Below are positions 44,852 through 53,619 of a stretch of DNA of 54,984 nucleotides, piece by piece. The stretch covers positions 1-54,984 of the forward strand of contig JAADIS010000151.1 in the NCBI GenBank assembly GCA_013151215.1, read 5' to 3'. The stretch is from Chlorobiota bacterium. Its GTDB lineage: Bacteria; Bacteroidota; Bacteroidia; Bacteroidales; F082. Positions within the stretch are counted from its first letter, which is position 1. The number at the start of each line of letters is the position of its first letter. Below the pieces are notes generated by a model, which saw only the letters and a list, made by a program, of their open reading frames with translations, had not been told where the DNA came from and made no database searches. Position numbers and translations under genes: made by a program.

Positions 44852-45586
44852 ATGGAAATTTCAACTTATAACATCATTCAGCTGGCACTGGTTTTTGTTT
44901 TGCTGATTTTCGGGGTTTATTATGTAATAAGCGAGTTTTTCGGCAGATCGTACGAACCGCAGATATGGAAATACAATTTGAGCAAAAACCTGATTGACGG
45001 CGCATTGTTCAAGGCGTCAAAAAAATATAAGGATAAAGGCCGATTTTTTAATTTCTGGTTTCAAACCCAGCGCTTGGACGAAAGGCGAATCGAGGGTGCT
45101 TATGCGGAACTGGGTGTTTATAAAGGCGACACGGCCGAAATACTCCATCTTATGTCGCCCGATAGGGAAATCCATCTATTCGACACCTTTGAAGGGTTCA
45201 CCGAAAGGGATTTAAAAGACGAAACAGGAAAAGCAGCAACTTATACAACGCATAATTTTGCCGATACTTCAGTCGAACAGGTTGAAAACAGGCTGAAAAG
45301 CGATAAATTCCGTTTTCATCCGGGCTACTTCCCGAAAACGGCGGAAGGGATTGAAAAGGGAAGATACGCCCTTGTTTCCTTGGATGCCGATTTATATAAG
45401 CCAACAATTGCAGGCCTCGAATATTTTTATCCCTTGATGAGCAAGGGCGGCATAATCCTCATACACGACCATAAACCTGACTGGCCGGGAATAATGCAGG
45501 CCGTAAAAGAGTTTTCTTCCAATATTGACGATGTGTTTATTCAACTTAACGATAAGGACAGCACAATAATGATGGTTAAGGATTAA
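44852..45586 (+). CDS. TylF/MycF-type class I methyltransferase, membrane-anchored
   Basis: The 244-residue protein has an N-terminal membrane segment (IIQLALVFVLLIFGVYYVIS), then the TylF family core: GAYAELGVYKGDTAEILHLM, REIHLFDTFEGF, VSLDADLYKPTIAGLEYFYP and IILIHDHKPDWPG. TylF (macrocin O-methyltransferase) proteins methylate sugar hydroxyls with SAM; Bacteroidota homologues often act on surface polysaccharides. The substrate here is unknown. It is coupled to folC by position only. Confidence 0.87.
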   Translation: MEISTYNIIQLALVFVLLIFGVYYVISEFFGRSYEPQIWKYNLSKNLIDGALFKASKKYKDKGRFFNFWFQTQRLDERRIEGAYAELGVYKGDTAEILHLMSPDREIHLFDTFEGFTERDLKDETGKAATYTTHNFADTSVEQVENRLKSDKFRFHPGYFPKTAEGIEKGRYALVSLDADLYKPTIAGLEYFYPLMSKGGIILIHDHKPDWPGIMQAVKEFSSNIDDVFIQLNDKDSTIMMVKD

Positions 45587-45617
45587 AGTGGGGATTCATA
45601 AGCTGCCTTTATCGGTA

Positions 45618-46524
45618 GTTAGGCAATATTAAAAAACCAGCAAATAGCCAAATGAGAATAATTTCAATAATTGCACTAATTCTATTAATTCAGATTAAAA
45701 TTTCCGGACAGGAAATATCAGGTAGAATTACTGATTCTAAAACAAACAAACCTTTAGAATATGTTAGTATTGGAATCATTAATACTAATTTCGGAACAAT
45801 TACCGACAGTAATGGATTTTTTAAGTTTGAAGCAAAAGGTGAAGAACTATCTATTGTAAGAATCTCAATGATAGGTTATAAACCTCAGAAATTTACCGTT
45901 AAGGATTTAAGAAATAACAAAAATGAAATAAAACTCAATGAAACAACTATTGAACTTGCTGAAATCATGATTAAACCAACAAAAGAAAGAAAAGTTGGAG
46001 CGACGAGTTATAGTAGGTCTTCTGGTTGGAGTGGTTGGGGTGGACTACGCACAAGAAAAGGATTTGAAATTGGAATAATGTTAGATTTAGGAAATGAACC
46101 TGTAAAAATTAAAAATTTAAATGTCTTGCTCAAACGTCAATCTTTTGATAAAACTTTATTTCGATTACATATTAGGGCAATTAATGACACATTGATTTCA
46201 GAAGAATTATTAACTGAAAATATTATATTCTCTATAACAAAAGAATCAGGTTGGGCTGAAATTGATTTAGAACCATATAACATTATTCTCAGTGGAAAAG
46301 TCGGTGTGACACTTGAATGGTTAGATGTAATAGGGAATAATCCCGACCGTGCCATTAAAATAAATAAAAGAATGACAGATGCATATGTACTGTTCAAAAA
46401 CAGAAGAAATCATTTCGGAATATATCGTTGGGGAACAGAATCAAAATGGATAATAAATAAGAAAAATAGTCCGAGCATGTATCTAACAATCAGAGAATAA
46501 TAACAAAAAATAACATTGCCTAAC
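45618..46524. mobile_element. Possible cassette bounded by a 13-bp inverted repeat with GTTAGGC/GCCTAAC ends
   Basis: GTTAGGCAATATT (45618-45630) and AACATTGCCTAAC (46512-46524) are inverted repeats with one mismatch, flanking a single AT-rich gene. The outer heptamers fit the integron core-site pattern (GTTRRRY and RYYYAAC). No integrase is in the window, and a full attC fold is not evident, so an integron cassette is only one reading. Confidence 0.3.
45652..46500 (+). CDS. Secreted protein with CarboxypepD_reg-like domain, unknown role
   Basis: The 282-residue protein has a signal peptide (MRIISIIALILLIQIKISGQ) and an N-terminal carboxypeptidase-regulatory-like beta-sandwich: EISGRITDSKTNKPLEYVSI, GTITDSNGFFKF and RISMIGYKPQKF. 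The remaining 180 residues (from about 115) form a second beta-rich domain I do not recognise. Such domains also occur at the N-terminus of SusC-type receptors, but no plug or barrel follows. It is AT-rich compared with neighbours and lies between a 13-bp inverted repeat, which suggests it is an accessory gene. Confidence 0.78.
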   Translation: MRIISIIALILLIQIKISGQEISGRITDSKTNKPLEYVSIGIINTNFGTITDSNGFFKFEAKGEELSIVRISMIGYKPQKFTVKDLRNNKNEIKLNETTIELAEIMIKPTKERKVGATSYSRSSGWSGWGGLRTRKGFEIGIMLDLGNEPVKIKNLNVLLKRQSFDKTLFRLHIRAINDTLISEELLTENIIFSITKESGWAEIDLEPYNIILSGKVGVTLEWLDVIGNNPDRAIKINKRMTDAYVLFKNRRNHFGIYRWGTESKWIINKKNSPSMYLTIRE

Positions 46525-46592
46525 AATGCCTTTACCGCATGCCGCAGCTCGTCGCAAACCTGAAAATCATGTTCCATAATTTAGTATCTTTG
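46523..46592. repeat. Imperfect 70-bp repeat, copy 1 (upstream of antitoxin)
   Basis: Ungapped match to 47081-47150 (offset 558). Shared words include CATGCCGCA and ATGTTCCATAA, and both copies end in a -7 box. The repeats flank the toxin-antitoxin pair. Confidence 0.75.
46585..46592 (+). promoter_or_regulatory. Candidate -7 box of the toxin-antitoxin pair
   Basis: TATCTTTG matches TAnnTTTG exactly, 20 bases before the antitoxin ATG at 46612. It is the last part of the imperfect repeat. Confidence 0.55.
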
Positions 46593-46611
46593 GACTAATA
46601 AAGAAAATGAT

Positions 46612-46782
46612 ATGTTGACAAAAGAAAGACTTAAAGAACAGATTGATAAATTTCCTGAAGAATTTTCAATTGATGAGTTGGTTGAAAAATTAATCTTGAT
46701 TGAAAAGATTGAAACCGGAAACAAGCAATCGGAGAATGGAGAAATAATATCGGAGAGTGAAATGGCAAAGTGGTTCGAATAG
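46612..46782 (+). CDS. Small antitoxin-like protein of a ParE-type pair
   Basis: A 56-residue acidic protein, too short for usual ORF cutoffs: it starts MLTKERLKEQIDKFPEEFSI and ends ESEMAKWFE. The middle (IDELVEKLILIEKIETG) is the helical core seen in small Bacteroidota antitoxins that precede RelE/ParE-type toxins. The start has a -7 box 20 bases upstream. The end overlaps the presumed GTG start of the toxin frame, the usual tight coupling. The antitoxin appears complete even though the toxin is broken. Confidence 0.72.
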   Translation: MLTKERLKEQIDKFPEEFSIDELVEKLILIEKIETGNKQSENGEIISESEMAKWFE

Positions 46783-47069
46783 ATTAGACATTTCAAGCAA
46801 AAAACGATTTGAAAGATATTGCAGAATATATCTGGAAAGATTCTAAACTGTATGCAAAACTTCAGGTTACCAGACTTAAAACTCGGACAAGAGTATTAAA
46901 AACTCAGACTCGTTCACGAAAGATCGTGTTTGAAATCAATCGAGAAAATATTAGAGAACTAATTGAAGGAAGTTATAGAATCATTTATACAATAGTTGAA
47001 GATAATCGAATTGATATTTTAACAATCCATCATTCTGCAAGAGACTTGACAAGAAGAAAAATTAAATAA
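46770..47069 (+). pseudogene. RelE/ParE-type toxin with premature amber stop
   Basis: From a GTG at 46770 that overlaps the antitoxin end, the frame reads VVRID, TAG at 46785-46787, then TFQAKNDLKDIAEYIWKDS. It continues without a break to ARDLTRRKIK at 47069, giving 99 codons, the normal size for ParE. Family motifs are present: RELIEGSYRIIYTI and ILTIHHSARDL. The position before TFQAKNDLKD usually holds Trp, so a single TGG-to-TAG change explains the break. Restart at TTG 46809 would lose the first strand and helix. The product is probably inactive or not made. Confidence 0.75.
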
Positions 47070-47080
47070 ATACGCAAGGT

Positions 47081-47150
47081 GACAATACCTATGCCACATG
47101 CCGCAATTAGTTGTAAACATGAACATTATGTTCCATAAGTAAATATATTT
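47081..47150. repeat. Imperfect 70-bp repeat, copy 2 with orphan -7 box
   Basis: Partner of 46523-46592. It ends in TATATTTG (47143-47150), an exact -7 box at the same offset as in copy 1, but no reading frame follows it. This looks like the leftover of a second, lost module. Between here and amn I see only GCGTTGTGCAAC (about 47200) of note. Confidence 0.65.
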
Positions 47151-47241
47151 GTAAGCAAATAAATTATTGAATAAAGTGCTGCACGCCGCATATACTGAGC
47201 GTTGTGCAACGGTATAAGACTATTTTACAGCCTTTTTCTTT

Positions 47242-47249
47242 TATCTTTG
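47242..47249 (+). promoter_or_regulatory. Candidate -7 box of amn-holA
   Basis: TATCTTTG matches TAnnTTTG exactly, 31 bases before the amn ATG. Confidence 0.5.
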
Positions 47250-47279
47250 CATTTTGTTCTCGTAACTTAAGTATGAGCC

Positions 47280-48050
47280 ATGAAATATAAACACGAAATA
47301 GTAGCCAATTGGCTGCCAAGATATACCGGAGTTGAACTTGACGGTTTCGGCGATTACATATTGCTCACCAATTTCAGCAAATATCTTTACACATTTGCCG
47401 AGATGAACAATGTTGAGGTTCAAGGTGTTGGATTGCCCATGCCATCGGCCACGGCCGGAAGGATAACAATGATAAATTTTGGTATCGGTAGTGCAAATGC
47501 AGCAACTATAATGGATTTGCTCACGGCCATCAGCCCAAAGGCGACCCTTTTCCTGGGAAAATGCGGCGGCTTAAAGAAGAAGAACAAAGTCGGCGACCTG
47601 ATACTCCCCATTGCTGCAATACGAGGCGAGGGAACATCTAATGATTATCTTCCGCCCGAAGTTCCGGCATTACCGTTTTTTAACCTGCAGAAAGCAATCT
47701 CAACCACCATCAGGGATTTTGGGCGCGATTATTGGACAGGGACCGTTTATACTACTAACCGTAGGGTTTGGGAACACGATGAAACTTTTAAAGCCTATTT
47801 GAGAACAACCCGGAGTATGGCCGTGGATATGGAGACGGCTACTATTTTTACCGTCGGATTCAAGAATAAAATCCCAACCGGCGCGTTACTGCTGGTCTCT
47901 GACCAACCAATGATACCCGATGGCGTTAAAACTGCCGATAGCGACAAAAGCGTTACCGAACAGTTTGTTGACGACCACCTGAAGATAGGCATTGAATCGC
48001 TTAACCAACTCATAAACAAAGGTTTAACAGTAAAACACCTCAGGTTTTAG
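47280..48050 (+). CDS. amn: AMP nucleosidase
   Basis: The 256-residue protein is a PNP/UDP-family nucleoside phosphorylase-like enzyme: TMINFGIGSANAATIMDLL, LGKCGGLKKKNKVGDLILP, IRGEGTSNDYLPPEVP and AVDMETATIFTVGF. This set matches the short Bacteroidota AMP nucleosidases, which hydrolyse AMP to adenine and ribose-5-phosphate and lack the long N-terminal domain of enterobacterial Amn. It overlaps holA by one base (TAGTG). Confidence 0.9.
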   Translation: MKYKHEIVANWLPRYTGVELDGFGDYILLTNFSKYLYTFAEMNNVEVQGVGLPMPSATAGRITMINFGIGSANAATIMDLLTAISPKATLFLGKCGGLKKKNKVGDLILPIAAIRGEGTSNDYLPPEVPALPFFNLQKAISTTIRDFGRDYWTGTVYTTNRRVWEHDETFKAYLRTTRSMAVDMETATIFTVGFKNKIPTGALLLVSDQPMIPDGVKTADSDKSVTEQFVDDHLKIGIESLNQLINKGLTVKHLRF

Positions 48051-49057
48051 TGGCTAAATTTAATGAAATACTAAGAGACGCAAAAAATAAAGTCTTTTAT
48101 CCTATTTATTTTCTCTATGGGGAAGAAGCGTTTTTTATTGACGAAATAACCAACTATCTCGACCAGAACATACTGGACGAGGCTTCCAAAAGTTTTAATC
48201 AAACAACGGTTTACGGACGTGACGTGGCTGCCAGCGACATTGTTGACATGGCCAGGCGCTTTCCCATGATGGGCAATTACCAGGTAGTTATAGTTAAAGA
48301 GGCCCAGGCGATCAAGGATATCGAAAACCTTGAGATTTACCTTGATAACATAATGCCTACTACGATATTGATTATTAATTTTAAATATAAAAAACCTGAC
48401 GGCAGGAAGAAATTCTTTAAACGCCTTTCAAAATCGAAAGATGTAGTTTATTTTGATTCGAAAAAATTATACGACAATCAAATTCCCCGTTGGATAAGCG
48501 ATACGATTGGCCTGATGGGATATAAGATAAATCCCATGGCATCGGCACTTTTATCGGAATACATAGGCAACGACCTTAATAATCTCGCTAATGAGATCGG
48601 GAAACTTATAATCAACCTTAAAGATGGTGAGCAGATTACCGAGACCCATGTTGAACAGAATATCGGCATCAGCAAGGATTTCAATATCTTCGAACTTCAA
48701 AAGGCACTTACAATGCGCGATGCGCTGAAGTCGCAAAGGATAATCCAGCATTTTGAAGCCAACCCCAAGGAACACCCATTGCAGATGCTTACCGTGGTAT
48801 TGAACAACTTTTTCGTGAAAGTTTATTCCGTTCATTATTGCAAGAGCAAAAACGGCAAGGATGTGGCTTCGGAATTGGGCTTAAGCCCGTTCTTCGTAAA
48901 TGGTTATATACAGGCAGCCAGAGTTTTTTCGCCTAAAAAGATAGAGGCTATAATATCTGAAATTCGCGATGTTGACCTAAAATCAAGAGGGTTGGGCATA
49001 ACCGACGGGCTTAGCTATGGGCCGCTTAAAGAACTGGTGTTCAATATTATTAATTAA
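48050..49057 (+). CDS. holA: DNA polymerase III subunit delta
   Basis: The 335-residue protein starts at a GTG that overlaps the amn stop. It has the HolA opening FYPIYFLYGEEAFFIDEITN, YQVVIVKEAQAI, and the conserved LNNLANEIGKLI and FNIFELQKALTMRDA blocks. It opens the beta clamp during loading at the replication fork. The usual P-loop of AAA+ is degenerate, as expected for delta. It ends convergently with the acyl-CoA ligase gene, overlapping by 4 bases. Confidence 0.93.
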   Translation: MAKFNEILRDAKNKVFYPIYFLYGEEAFFIDEITNYLDQNILDEASKSFNQTTVYGRDVAASDIVDMARRFPMMGNYQVVIVKEAQAIKDIENLEIYLDNIMPTTILIINFKYKKPDGRKKFFKRLSKSKDVVYFDSKKLYDNQIPRWISDTIGLMGYKINPMASALLSEYIGNDLNNLANEIGKLIINLKDGEQITETHVEQNIGISKDFNIFELQKALTMRDALKSQRIIQHFEANPKEHPLQMLTVVLNNFFVKVYSVHYCKSKNGKDVASELGLSPFFVNGYIQAARVFSPKKIEAIISEIRDVDLKSRGLGITDGLSYGPLKELVFNIIN

Positions 49058-50820
49058 CCCAACCCGAATATTTGCTTAATTAGGTTCTCGTATTTCTCAT
49101 GAATTGTCTGACGTTTCAACTTTAAGTTAGGTGTTATTTCACCTGTGTCGATGGTCCATTCATGATCTATCAACCTGAACCTCTTTATTTTTTCCGTGTC
49201 GCCAAAGCCCTTGTTGAAACATGAAATTTCTTTTTTATATCGGTTTAGGATGCGCTTTTCAGAAATCACCTCAGCATTGGAGCTAAACTCTATCTCCTTA
49301 ATCTTACACCACGACCTTAAATGTTCGAAAGAAGGTACTATAAGGGCAGCAGCAAATTTTTGGTTCTCGCCAACAACCATTATCTGATCAATAAACGGCG
49401 ACTCCTTTATTTTGTTCTCCAAAAGCACAGGGGAAATATATTTTCCCATGGATGTTTTAAAAATTTCTTTAACCCTGCCTGTAATCTTGAGCATTCCGTC
49501 GTCATCAATAATTCCCTGGTCACCTGTATGCATCCATCCATCAACAACTGCTTCTTTTGTTAAGTCAGGATTTTTAAAATAGCCGAGCATAACATTGTCG
49601 CCCTTAACAAGTATCTCCCCTCTTTCAGAAATCTTTACCTTGTTGCAACTTATGGGAGGGCCAACAGTTCCAACCTTGTGCATTCCTTTCTCAAAAGTAT
49701 TGACTGCAATAACGGGTGAGGTTTCGGTCATGCCGTAGCCTTCTATCAAGGGGATTCCCGCAGCATTGAAAACCCTTGCCAACCTTGGCTGTATGGCAGC
49801 ACCACCTGAAATAACCGCCCTCATTTTACCACCAAGTGCCTCACGCCACTTTACAAATATCAGTTTATCGGCCAAGGCTAACTGTAAATCATATAAAAAA
49901 CCTCTGTCGTCGTATTCGTATTTCTCGCCCAAACGGACGGCCCAGAAAAATAATTGTTTAGTTATTCCGTTGAGCTTCCGCCCTTTGGCGATAATCTTAT
50001 CATACACTTTTTCGAGCAAGCGTGGAACGGTGGTTAGGATTTCAGGACTTATCTCCTTGAGGTTATCGCCAATTGTTGCCATGTTTTCGGCATAATAAAT
50101 AGAAACTCCCAGATAGAGATAGATATAAATATTGGTTCGCTCGTAAACATGACACAATGGCAAGTAACTTAGCCCTTTGCAAGTATCGTCAACGGGAAAA
50201 ATATGGTAAAGAGCCAAAACGTTGCTCAGGATATTTTTATGCGAAAGCATAACACCCTTTGGATTTCCGGTAGTGCCTGAAGTATAGATCATTGTTGCAA
50301 GATCATCAGCAATAATTCCCGATTTTATCTCCTTGATCTTCCTGTCGTCCTCATCAGCCCCCTCCTTTTTTATCAGTTCATCGTAATGCTTTATGCCCTC
50401 AATTGCAGTAAATGAAAAAACCTCGATGATATTCTTGATATCAGGGATAATATGCTTTATCTTCCTGTAGAGATTCGCATCCTCCACAAAAACAACCTTC
50501 ACTTCAGAGTGGTTTAAGATATATCTATAATCGGTTTCGCTTATGGTAGGATAAATAGGCACATGAACCGCACCGATTTGCAAAACACCGAAATCAACAA
50601 AATTCCATTCGGGCCGATTAGATGATATCGTGGCTACTTTATCGCCTTTGGCGATTCCGAGTTTTAAAAGGGAACGGCTTATACTATCTGCATTTTTCCT
50701 GAAATCCTTTATGCTGTACTTTACCCACTGCTTATTTACTTTTCCGGCAAGGCAGTCATCCTTAAACTGAAAACTTTCTTCATACCTGGGCAGTAAATCA
50801 AAAATGCGTATTACGTCCAT
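49054..50820 (-). CDS. Long-chain acyl-CoA synthetase (AMP-forming)
   Basis: The 588-residue protein has the ANL superfamily P-loop MIYTSGTTGNPKGVMLSHKN, the adenine motif EGYGMTETSP, the hinge region MHTGDQGIIDDDGMLKITGR and a C-terminal IKRFRLIDHEWTIDTGEITP. It activates fatty acids to acyl-CoA. Size and the ITPNLKLKR ending match the bacterial long-chain ligases. A -7 box lies about 23-30 bases upstream. No beta-oxidation genes are adjacent. Confidence 0.92.
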   Translation of the reverse strand: MDVIRIFDLLPRYEESFQFKDDCLAGKVNKQWVKYSIKDFRKNADSISRSLLKLGIAKGDKVATISSNRPEWNFVDFGVLQIGAVHVPIYPTISETDYRYILNHSEVKVVFVEDANLYRKIKHIIPDIKNIIEVFSFTAIEGIKHYDELIKKEGADEDDRKIKEIKSGIIADDLATMIYTSGTTGNPKGVMLSHKNILSNVLALYHIFPVDDTCKGLSYLPLCHVYERTNIYIYLYLGVSIYYAENMATIGDNLKEISPEILTTVPRLLEKVYDKIIAKGRKLNGITKQLFFWAVRLGEKYEYDDRGFLYDLQLALADKLIFVKWREALGGKMRAVISGGAAIQPRLARVFNAAGIPLIEGYGMTETSPVIAVNTFEKGMHKVGTVGPPISCNKVKISERGEILVKGDNVMLGYFKNPDLTKEAVVDGWMHTGDQGIIDDDGMLKITGRVKEIFKTSMGKYISPVLLENKIKESPFIDQIMVVGENQKFAAALIVPSFEHLRSWCKIKEIEFSSNAEVISEKRILNRYKKEISCFNKGFGDTEKIKRFRLIDHEWTIDTGEITPNLKLKRQTIHEKYENLIKQIFGLG

Positions 50821-50842
50821 AAAAACCTTTTTAAGTGGAACG

Positions 50843-50850
50843 CAAAACTA
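50843..50850 (-). promoter_or_regulatory. Candidate -7 box of the acyl-CoA ligase gene
   Basis: The minus strand reads TAGTTTTG, an exact TAnnTTTG, 23-30 bases upstream of the start. Confidence 0.45.
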
Positions 50851-50985
50851 ATTATTTTTTTGCAACCTATAATTTGCTATAAATCAACGTTTTGCAATGA
50901 CACACCTTAAAATACCGGTCTGGACAAAGAATTTTATGCGATTCCTTATCCCAATAGTTGTGTAGTATTTGTTTCACGCAAAGAC

Positions 50986-51267
50986 CCAAAGGCGCAAAGA
51001 GTTCTCTCTCATTTCGTTGCGGTCGCTGCGCCGTTGCGGGAGTCTTTTATGAGCTTTGTTCAAGTGCCTCACCCAAAGGCGCAAAGAGTTCTCTCTCATT
51101 TCGTTGCGGTCGCTGCGGCGTTGCGAGGTTTTTTATGAGATTTGCTCAAGTGCCTCACGCAAAGGTGCAAAGAGTTCTCTCTCATTTCGTTGCGGTCGCT
51201 GCGGCGTTGCGAGAGTCTTTTATGAGATTTGCTCAAGTACCTCACCCAAAGGCGCAAAGGCGCAAAG
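50986..51267. repeat. Three tandem 86-87 bp repeats plus a partial fourth
   Basis: Units begin at 50986, 51073, 51159 and 51246 with CCAAAGG or GCAAAGG. Each full unit continues with AGTTCTCTCTCATTTCGTTG, CGGTCGCTGCG and a TTTTATGAG segment. Copies differ at a few positions. The period near a multiple of three keeps reading frames open and makes false ORFs. It fills the gap between the acyl-CoA ligase and wecB; the remaining 50851-50985 and 51268-51455 show no gene. Confidence 0.88.
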
Positions 51268-51455
51268 TGCTGATTGTAAGGAAGACAATTGAAACCTTAA
51301 CGAACTATTGCATTCATAACATTCGTTTTTTATCGGGACTTCTTGATATTGCTAGTCATTGCAAATTACACTAAATACTCCCGAACCCGTTAATTAAAAA
51401 TCCACAAGTTGCCAATGGAATAATTTTCGATATTTGCGGATTAATAATTCATTTG

Positions 51456-52604
51456 ATGAAGATAGTTACTGTAATTGGCGCCAGGCCACAAATAATAAAG
51501 GCCGCTGCTTTGAGCAGGGCAATAAAAAATAGTTTTGCAAATAAAATCGAGGAGATCATTGTCCATACAGGGCAGCATTACGACGAAAATATGTCGCAGG
51601 TGTTTTTCGATGAACTCGGCATTCCCAAACCCGATTATAATTTAAGTGTTGGCAGTGCCTCGCATGGAGTTCAAACCGCCCGCATGATTGAGGGCATTGA
51701 AGAAATACTATTAAAGGAAAAACCCGATTATCTTATTCTTTATGGCGATACAAACTCAACATTGGCTGGGGCTGTGGCCGCATCGAAGATCCATGTTCCC
51801 ATTGCCCATATCGAGGCAGGATTAAGGTCGTTCAATAAGTCGATGCCCGAAGAAATAAACCGAATAATGTGCGATCACGCATCTGCCTTGCTGTTTTCGC
51901 CCACCAAGACCGGATATTCCAATTTAATAAGTGAAGGTTTTAATCCGGATAACCGGAAACCTTTTACCAACGATAATCCGGGAATTTTTCATTGCGGCGA
52001 CGTTATGTTCGACAACAGCCTTTATTTCAGGGAGATGGCCTTAAACAAAGGTAATGTGCTCGATAACAACGAACTTGAAGCCGGGAAATTTATTCTTGGG
52101 ACGGTTCACCGCGACAATAATACCGATCAACCTCAAAGACTGAACGCCATTTTCAGATCCATTTTGAAAATATCCGAAGAAAATGACATTGAGTTTGTTT
52201 TGCCGCTTCATCCAAGGACGTCAAAACTTTTAAGCAAGAATTTAGATCAGGAACTTTATAAGGCAATTGGCGACAACGATAAAATAAAACTTATCCCTCC
52301 GGTTTCCTTTCTCGACATGATAGCGTTGGAAAGTAATTGCCAAATGGTGATTACAGATTCTGGCGGAGTACAAAAAGAGTCGTTCTTTTTCAATAAGCCA
52401 TGCATTATCCTGCGCTCGGAAACCGAATGGAAGGAAATTGTAGAAGTTGGGGCGGCTATAATTGCTGATGCCGACAAAGAAAAAATATTAAGTGCTTATT
52501 CGCATTTTTTACATTCACGGAAGCTTGAATTCCCTTCCATTTTCGGGGATGGAAAGGCGGCTGAGTTTATTTGCGGAGTGATGTTGGAGAATGCAGGAGA
52601 GTAG
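51456..52604 (+). CDS. wecB: UDP-N-acetylglucosamine 2-epimerase (non-hydrolysing)
   Basis: The 382-residue protein matches the WecB/MnaA family: VTVIGARPQIIKAAALSRAI, VHTGQHYDENMSQVFFDELG, GDTNSTLAGAVAASK, HIEAGLRSFNKSMPEEINR and a C-terminal TDSGGVQKESFFFNKPCI. It interconverts UDP-GlcNAc and UDP-ManNAc for surface polysaccharide synthesis. I use the ATG at 51456; a TTG immediately precedes it. A near -7 box (GATATTTG, one mismatch) lies 20-27 bases upstream. No other polysaccharide genes follow within the window. Confidence 0.95.
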   Translation: MKIVTVIGARPQIIKAAALSRAIKNSFANKIEEIIVHTGQHYDENMSQVFFDELGIPKPDYNLSVGSASHGVQTARMIEGIEEILLKEKPDYLILYGDTNSTLAGAVAASKIHVPIAHIEAGLRSFNKSMPEEINRIMCDHASALLFSPTKTGYSNLISEGFNPDNRKPFTNDNPGIFHCGDVMFDNSLYFREMALNKGNVLDNNELEAGKFILGTVHRDNNTDQPQRLNAIFRSILKISEENDIEFVLPLHPRTSKLLSKNLDQELYKAIGDNDKIKLIPPVSFLDMIALESNCQMVITDSGGVQKESFFFNKPCIILRSETEWKEIVEVGAAIIADADKEKILSAYSHFLHSRKLEFPSIFGDGKAAEFICGVMLENAGE

Positions 52605-52659
52605 TTTTGCAAGTTGCATCTCAAGCGTAATATAACTACTGTGAGGCATGCCGGAGGTT

Positions 52660-53601
52660 TTATAAAATTACAAACTTACCCTTTGTTATTTGTTTGCCTG
52701 CAATAAAAGTATAAAAATAAACTCCTGAATTCAGAGCGGAAGTATTGATAATGATCTGCCTCTGTAAATTGCTTAAATTGAACTGTTCAATAATTTGTCC
52801 TTTATTGTCGAAAATTGAGAGGACACCATTTTTCTGATTTGTGGGGAGCGAATAGTTAAAAGTCACATTTCGTCTTGCAGGATTAGGAAATATTTTTGTT
52901 ACAGCTTGATCTTCAAATTCATCGACACCTTCAGCCCAGTCTTCAAAATGCAAATTATCAAACATTAAACCATCCTTATTGCTTTGAATGCTATCGCTTA
53001 AAAATGTAAACTTATATAGAATTGTATCATTAATATTCAGGATTGTATCAGAACAAATACAATAATAGAAATGCCGCCAACCATTTGAGTTTCCTGTGAA
53101 TACAGCAGGTTCAATTGTAGCGCCCCATGTACAACAATTGCCATTAGCGCTATCTATCAATATCCAACTATTGCCATGGTTTGCTGAGTATTCAACAAAT
53201 CCGTAATCTGACAAGGTGTCCGAATCAACATAATACCAACCCCCAATGTCTATTTTCGGATAACCATTCCATCCGTCTCCGGTCAAATGAGTAATTGTAA
53301 ATGAAGAAGTATCATTTATTGGGTAAGGATTAACAGAGTCTGTAATAATGGCGTTGGGTAAAGAAATCGACGAGCTGAACTTGTTTTTCCGAGGCTCACC
53401 AATCTCCCAAATGTTATTTTGATTAGAGTTAGTATCAATTTTGATTCTATAGAACTGACTTGTGTCTTCAAAATTAATGTCATATATCATATAATCCTGC
53501 GAATAAGCAGAAATTGAAATCATAACAGCTGCAAATGCTGTTATTCTTCTAATACTTGTTGTATTGTTTTTAAACAAGAAGTTGATAAACAAATTTTTCA
53601 T
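52660..53601 (-). CDS. Secreted protein with type IX C-terminal sorting domain
   Basis: The 313-residue protein has a signal region (RITAFAAVMISISAYSQ), a central beta-sandwich-like domain with an aromatic/cysteine part (NGNCCTWGATIEPAVF, FYYCICSD), and a C-terminal type A sorting domain: KIFPNPARRNVTFNYSLPT, then GVYFYTFIAGKQITKGKFVIL reduced at the end to KFVIL. The sorting domain should be cut by PorU after passage through the type IX machine. The central domain resembles MAM/jelly-roll-like adhesive modules, but I cannot name it. The next gene upstream on this strand ends 18 bp away and carries a near-identical tail, so the two are an operon. Confidence 0.82.
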   Translation of the reverse strand: MKNLFINFLFKNNTTSIRRITAFAAVMISISAYSQDYMIYDINFEDTSQFYRIKIDTNSNQNNIWEIGEPRKNKFSSSISLPNAIITDSVNPYPINDTSSFTITHLTGDGWNGYPKIDIGGWYYVDSDTLSDYGFVEYSANHGNSWILIDSANGNCCTWGATIEPAVFTGNSNGWRHFYYCICSDTILNINDTILYKFTFLSDSIQSNKDGLMFDNLHFEDWAEGVDEFEDQAVTKIFPNPARRNVTFNYSLPTNQKNGVLSIFDNKGQIIEQFNLSNLQRQIIINTSALNSGVYFYTFIAGKQITKGKFVIL

Positions 53602-53619
53602 CTTGATTTTTTTTATTTC

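Noticed and set aside
50958-51374. A 138-codon plus-strand frame with repeated SLSFRCGRC segments
   Set aside because: It is a translation of the 87-bp tandem repeats, which stay open because the period is near a multiple of three. It lacks a start signal and has no protein-like composition.
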